From assembly GCA_028277545.1 (NCBI GenBank), contig JANQGB010001483.1, positions 1 through 7,734 on the forward strand: a stretch of DNA of 7,734 nucleotides, in the 5' to 3' direction. The stretch's first letter is position 1, and the number at the start of each line of letters is the position of its first letter. The notes below the pieces were generated by a model that saw only the letters and a program-made list of their open reading frames with translations, was not told the origin of the DNA and searched no databases. The position numbers were made by a program, and so were the translations under genes. Origin of the DNA: Phycisphaerae bacterium. Lineage in GTDB: Bacteria > Planctomycetota > Phycisphaerae > UBA1845. Positions 5,407 through 7,734 of this stretch are shown here, one piece after another.

Positions 5407-5691
5407 GTCAATTCAGGACGCGTCGTTCGCTCCTATTATGACTAGCCTGGGCGGCGCCGCGGAGTTCGCCAACCCTCCAAGAAAACCACGCGTCCCCGTC
5501 CGAACAGGCCCGCCCGGAAGCACCGGCAGACGCCGCAACGCGGGGAATCCCAGATATTCCTTTCCCTATTGTCCTCTACTGTGGTAACGTGAGGGGTTGA
5601 CGAAGGGCGTTCTACGCCGTGTCTCAATGCCGAGCCGCTGTGAGCCGGGATGCCCGGAAGACGCTGAATTCAATCAGAAAGGAACCGCTGC
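5407..5691. other. Divergent intergenic region
   Basis: About 285 bases separate the leftward small secreted protein from the rightward RRM protein. A TTGACG at 5597-5602 could be a -35 for the RRM gene, but no good -10 lies 16-18 bases after it. A small hairpin CCGGG/CCCGG sits around 5646-5658. AAAGGA (5678-5683) is the RRM gene's ribosome binding site. No further gene is convincing here. Confidence 0.4.
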
Positions 5692-6051
5692 ATGAACATC
5701 TATGTGGGAAACCTGTCCCTTGAGACCACGGAAGACCAACTGCGCGAGGCGTTCTCGGCCTTCGGCAATGTCGTGACCGTCAAGGTCGTCCGCTGCGGTA
5801 CGACGGGCGAATCGAGAGGGTACGGCTTCGTCGGGATGCCGACGGAGTCCGAGGCCAAAACCGCCCTCGAGCAAATGAACGGCAGCCAGCTTGGGGGCAG
5901 TGAGTTGAAGGTGGAAGCCGGTCGCAGTCGACCGACCTCTTCCGGTTTTGGCGGTGGCGGCAAGCGCCCCGGCGGTGGCGGCGGTGGACGGCGCGGCGGC
6001 TCCGGGCGCGGCGGTCCCGGGCGAGGCGGCCCCGGGCGAGGCCGTTTCTAG
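5692..6051 (+). CDS. RRM RNA-binding protein with RGG/glycine-rich tail
   Basis: One RNA recognition motif fills about residues 2-76, with RNP2 IYVGNL (3-8) and RNP1 RGYGFVGM (42-49). In RNP1 the two core aromatics Y44 and F46 are present, but the usual final aromatic is Met (M49). The tail (78-119) is Gly/Arg-rich with RGG boxes and ends in GRGGP repeats encoded by about 15-bp units (6004-6048). This architecture matches the small bacterial glycine-rich RRM proteins known from cyanobacteria, where they are linked to cold response and RNA handling; here the role is inferred as cytoplasmic RNA chaperone or regulator. AAAGGA lies 8 bases before the ATG, giving a start exactly at the first RRM strand. 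The length of 119 is normal. It may share a transcript with the gene at 6173. Confidence 0.93.
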   Translation: MNIYVGNLSLETTEDQLREAFSAFGNVVTVKVVRCGTTGESRGYGFVGMPTESEAKTALEQMNGSQLGGSELKVEAGRSRPTSSGFGGGGKRPGGGGGGRRGGSGRGGPGRGGPGRGRF

Positions 6052-6100
6052 GCGAAACGCATCATGATCGCGGCCACGTTGGGTCCATCACCTGTCCGCA

Positions 6101-6130
6101 CAGCTCCTTCGCCAGGCCGCGAAGGGGCTG
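6101..6130 (+). terminator. Stable hairpin between RRM and Cys-rich genes
   Basis: CAGCTCCTTCGC (6101-6112) and GCGAAGGGGCTG (6119-6130) form a 12-bp stem with one G-U pair around a 6-base loop. No T-run follows, so it is not a classical intrinsic terminator. It could attenuate read-through, stabilise the upstream mRNA end, or influence translation of the gene at 6173, whose AAGGAGG lies 26 bases further on. Confidence 0.4.
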
Positions 6131-6172
6131 AATCGTAGGCGTCGTTCGTTCAGGCAAGGAGGTGTACGTCGC

Positions 6173-6406
6173 ATGTCTGATCAGTCGATTACCGATCGCG
6201 ATCGCAAGCTAGCCCAACAGTGTATGGCCTGCCCCGTCTGCAAGCACGCGCGCCAGAAGCAGCGGGGCCTGTGCTTCTGGTTCGTCAAGAAGCTCGAAGC
6301 GCGAATCTGCCCGGCCTGTCAGGCGTACGAGCGGGTGTACGGGCGCAAGGCCCATGAGCCTCTCCCGGCCGGCGGCGCCGAGCCAATCTCGGAATCCACT
6401 CCGTAG
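6173..6406 (+). CDS. Six-cysteine zinc-ribbon-like small protein, unknown
   Basis: The 77-residue protein has a charged N-terminal helix, then cysteines at 17, 20, 23, 34, 46 and 49. C20-P-V-C23 and C46-P-A-C49 are two CPxC knuckles typical of a zinc ribbon; C17 and C34 are extra possible ligands or pair members. Between the knuckles lies a basic segment with an aromatic core (GLCFWFVKKLEARI, 32-45), and a basic helix follows (AYERVYGRK, 51-59). There is no signal peptide or membrane segment, so a cytoplasmic nucleic-acid- or protein-binding role is plausible but unproven. AAGGAGG (6156-6162) lies 10 bases before the ATG. It sits 121 bases after the RRM gene on the same strand and converges with the next gene, stops only 6 bases apart. 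I recognise no named family. Confidence 0.85.
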   Translation: MSDQSITDRDRKLAQQCMACPVCKHARQKQRGLCFWFVKKLEARICPACQAYERVYGRKAHEPLPAGGAEPISESTP

Positions 6407-6412
6407 CGATTC

Positions 6413-7579
6413 TCAATTCTCGCCGCGAAGCAGCCGCGGCAACTGACGCTGCAACTCGCCCCACCGGCTGAATTTCCCCGCCACGTTTCCTTCTCGGTCG
6501 ATGACAATGACCATGGGCCACTGGTCGACGCCGTAGGCTTCGTGCACGGCGCCGCGTCCTTCCCCGCGATCGATGCCCACCGGGAAAGGCAGGGTGCGAC
6601 GCCCCCAATAGAGTTGCCGCGCTTCCGGCAGCTTGTCCTCCAAATCGCTGACCCCCACCACGGAATTGTCGTGGACGGAGATTATCGTCACGCCCTGATC
6701 GGCGTACAAGTCGTGCAACTCGATCAGGGGGGGCATCGTCTTGAGGCAGGGGCGCGACCAACTGCCCCAGAACACCAGGACCACGACATGCCCGCGCAGA
6801 AGCCCCAGTCGAGGAGGCTTGCCCCCCCGCCACTTGGTGATGCTCTTCAGTTCCGGGGCGGGCTTGCCGAACAACTCGGCCAACCGCGTGGCCGCCAGAT
6901 CGATCGATCCGACATCGTACGCCCGCTGCCCGCTTTCAATATCGAGATGCAGGCGCCGGCGCTCCGTTTCCACGCCGCTGGCTCCCTCGCCGACCAGCTC
7001 CAGTTCATAGGCCCCCGAGGGCACCAGAAACTCGTAGTGCCCCCGCTCGGAGACATAGTACATCAGCAAGCGATCGCGTGAGTCGTAAAGAAACGCCACG
7101 GTCTTGGCCAGTGGATGCCCCAGATTCTCGAAATCGGTGCTGCTCAGCTCCCCGTGGACAGAGCAGGCCGGCTCCAGCCGTACGATCGCGCGCCCGCTGG
7201 CGCTGCCCTCCTGGAGCCGTCGATAACCGACCCATCCGCGCGGCGCATAGAGTGTATAGAAATTGCGGAACTCGGCGTCCTCGCCCGTGAGAACGACATC
7301 CCCTCTGTCGTCCGAACGAAGCGGCCACCAGCGTTTCTGGCCCCGCAGCCACATGGTGATCGTCTGCGGCGGATGTCCCTCGCTGTCCTCGAAGATGTTA
7401 AGGCCGGTCCCCAACGTCGCCCCCGTGACGGGACGACCGTCTGGGCCGATAATCCGCAGGATCAGCTTCTTCTCCGATTCACCCTCCTCCGAAGCCCAGG
7501 CCGATTCGCCCGCCGACAGACGCGACATAAGCGAAGCGGATCCCATTATTAGCAAGACTACTGTTCGCCCCCAATTCAT
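6413..7579 (-). CDS. Exported TlpA-like thioredoxin-fold protein, altered active site
   Basis: The 388-residue protein has a signal peptide (hydrophobic residues about 6-18, cleavage near 24-30). A first beta-rich region begins around residue 40 with GPDGRPVTGA, like carboxypeptidase-regulatory or Ig-like folds, and a second similar element ends near residue 205. A C-terminal thioredoxin domain (about 235-375) has the TlpA order: GKPAPEL (238-244), LRGHVVVLVFWGSW (261-274), active site W274-S-R-P-C278, then VTIISVH, YGVDQWP with the cis-Pro at 355, and IVIDREGNV. The usual WCxPC has Ser in place of the first, nucleophilic Cys, so normal disulfide reductase chemistry is unlikely; a scaffold or binding role is possible. 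ATG 7579 is chosen because the signal peptide starts there, although no clear ribosome binding site precedes it; TTG 7597 is an in-frame alternative. No partner gene is visible. Confidence 0.88.
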   Translation of the reverse strand: MNWGRTVVLLIMGSASLMSRLSAGESAWASEEGESEKKLILRIIGPDGRPVTGATLGTGLNIFEDSEGHPPQTITMWLRGQKRWWPLRSDDRGDVVLTGEDAEFRNFYTLYAPRGWVGYRRLQEGSASGRAIVRLEPACSVHGELSSTDFENLGHPLAKTVAFLYDSRDRLLMYYVSERGHYEFLVPSGAYELELVGEGASGVETERRRLHLDIESGQRAYDVGSIDLAATRLAELFGKPAPELKSITKWRGGKPPRLGLLRGHVVVLVFWGSWSRPCLKTMPPLIELHDLYADQGVTIISVHDNSVVGVSDLEDKLPEARQLYWGRRTLPFPVGIDRGEGRGAVHEAYGVDQWPMVIVIDREGNVAGKFSRWGELQRQLPRLLRGEN

Positions 7580-7680
7580 GCCCGAAAAGGCCCCCAACTA
7601 GCTGTGATTGTCTTTGCCATCCCTGTCCATCTCGCACGTATTCGTTGGGCCGTCCACAAGAACGACCGCCCCACCCTTCC

Positions 7681-7709
7681 CCTATTGGTGCGGCTCCACC
7701 ATATGTCAA
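7681..7709 (-). promoter_or_regulatory. Candidate promoter for TlpA-like gene
   Basis: The minus strand has a perfect TTGACA (7704-7709), 17 bases, then AATAGG (7681-7686), which matches the -10 consensus at only three positions. It would leave a leader of about 95 bases before ATG 7579. The rest of 7598-7734 shows no gene. Confidence 0.4.
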
Positions 7710-7734
7710 AAAGACCCGGTGGGCAACTACTTAA

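Noticed and set aside
6542..7081. Plus-strand ORFs opposite the TlpA-like gene (also 7115-7552)
   Set aside because: They are antisense to a protein with a thioredoxin fold and signal peptide, and have shadow-type composition.
7479..7709. Minus-strand 76-residue ORF beginning at the candidate TTGACA
   Set aside because: Its start is the promoter hexamer itself, its second half overlaps the TlpA-like signal peptide in another frame, and it has no ribosome binding site.

Overview
The window looks like a chromosomal piece of a planctomycete, most likely of the Phycisphaerae type. The grounds are: three tandem pseudopilin-like genes with the H-X9-D signature and a Trp-rich C-terminal tail, intergenic heptameric repeats and a GTCATC...GATGAC dispersed repeat of the sort common in these genomes, GC-rich coding sequence, and several exported proteins. 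This placement is inferred from sequence style only; there is no rRNA or tRNA gene here.

Layout from left to right. The first 937 bases hold the 5' part of a leftward gene for an exported protein with TPR-like repeats. It starts at TTG behind a perfect AGGAGG and runs off the left edge. An AT-rich gap of 300 bases follows, with an inverted repeat and a possible 46-residue AT-rich small ORF. Next is tsaB (1238-2044), a tRNA t6A-modification gene. After it comes a heptamer-built imperfect hairpin and a strong sigma70-type promoter (TTGACA, 18 bp, CATAAT), which opens a three-gene cassette of type IV pilin/pseudopilin-like proteins (2203-3006, 3071-4144, 4171-5043). All three share the N-terminal prepilin helix and an identical-length 58-residue C-terminal tail, but their middles differ. 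The second gene carries a 149-bp dispersed repeat between its apparent start codon and its prepilin helix. Related heptamer arrays follow the first and third genes.

The right half holds a leftward 84-residue secreted protein with a motif resembling the N-terminus of phage/eCIS baseplate J-like proteins, then a rightward pair: an RRM RNA-binding protein with an RGG tail, and a 77-residue six-cysteine (zinc-ribbon-like) protein. These converge on a leftward gene for an exported thioredoxin-fold (TlpA-like) protein whose active site reads WSRPC, lacking the first cysteine.

How they may work together: the truncated repeat protein and the pseudopilins would both act at or beyond the inner membrane, possibly with a type II secretion/type IV pilus-like assembly, but no assembly ATPase, prepilin peptidase or platform gene is visible here. 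tsaB, the RRM protein and the Cys-rich protein are probably unrelated housekeeping or regulatory genes. The most unusual items are the secreted baseplate-like mini-protein, the repeat-interrupted pseudopilin leader and the constant-end/variable-core pseudopilin trio.
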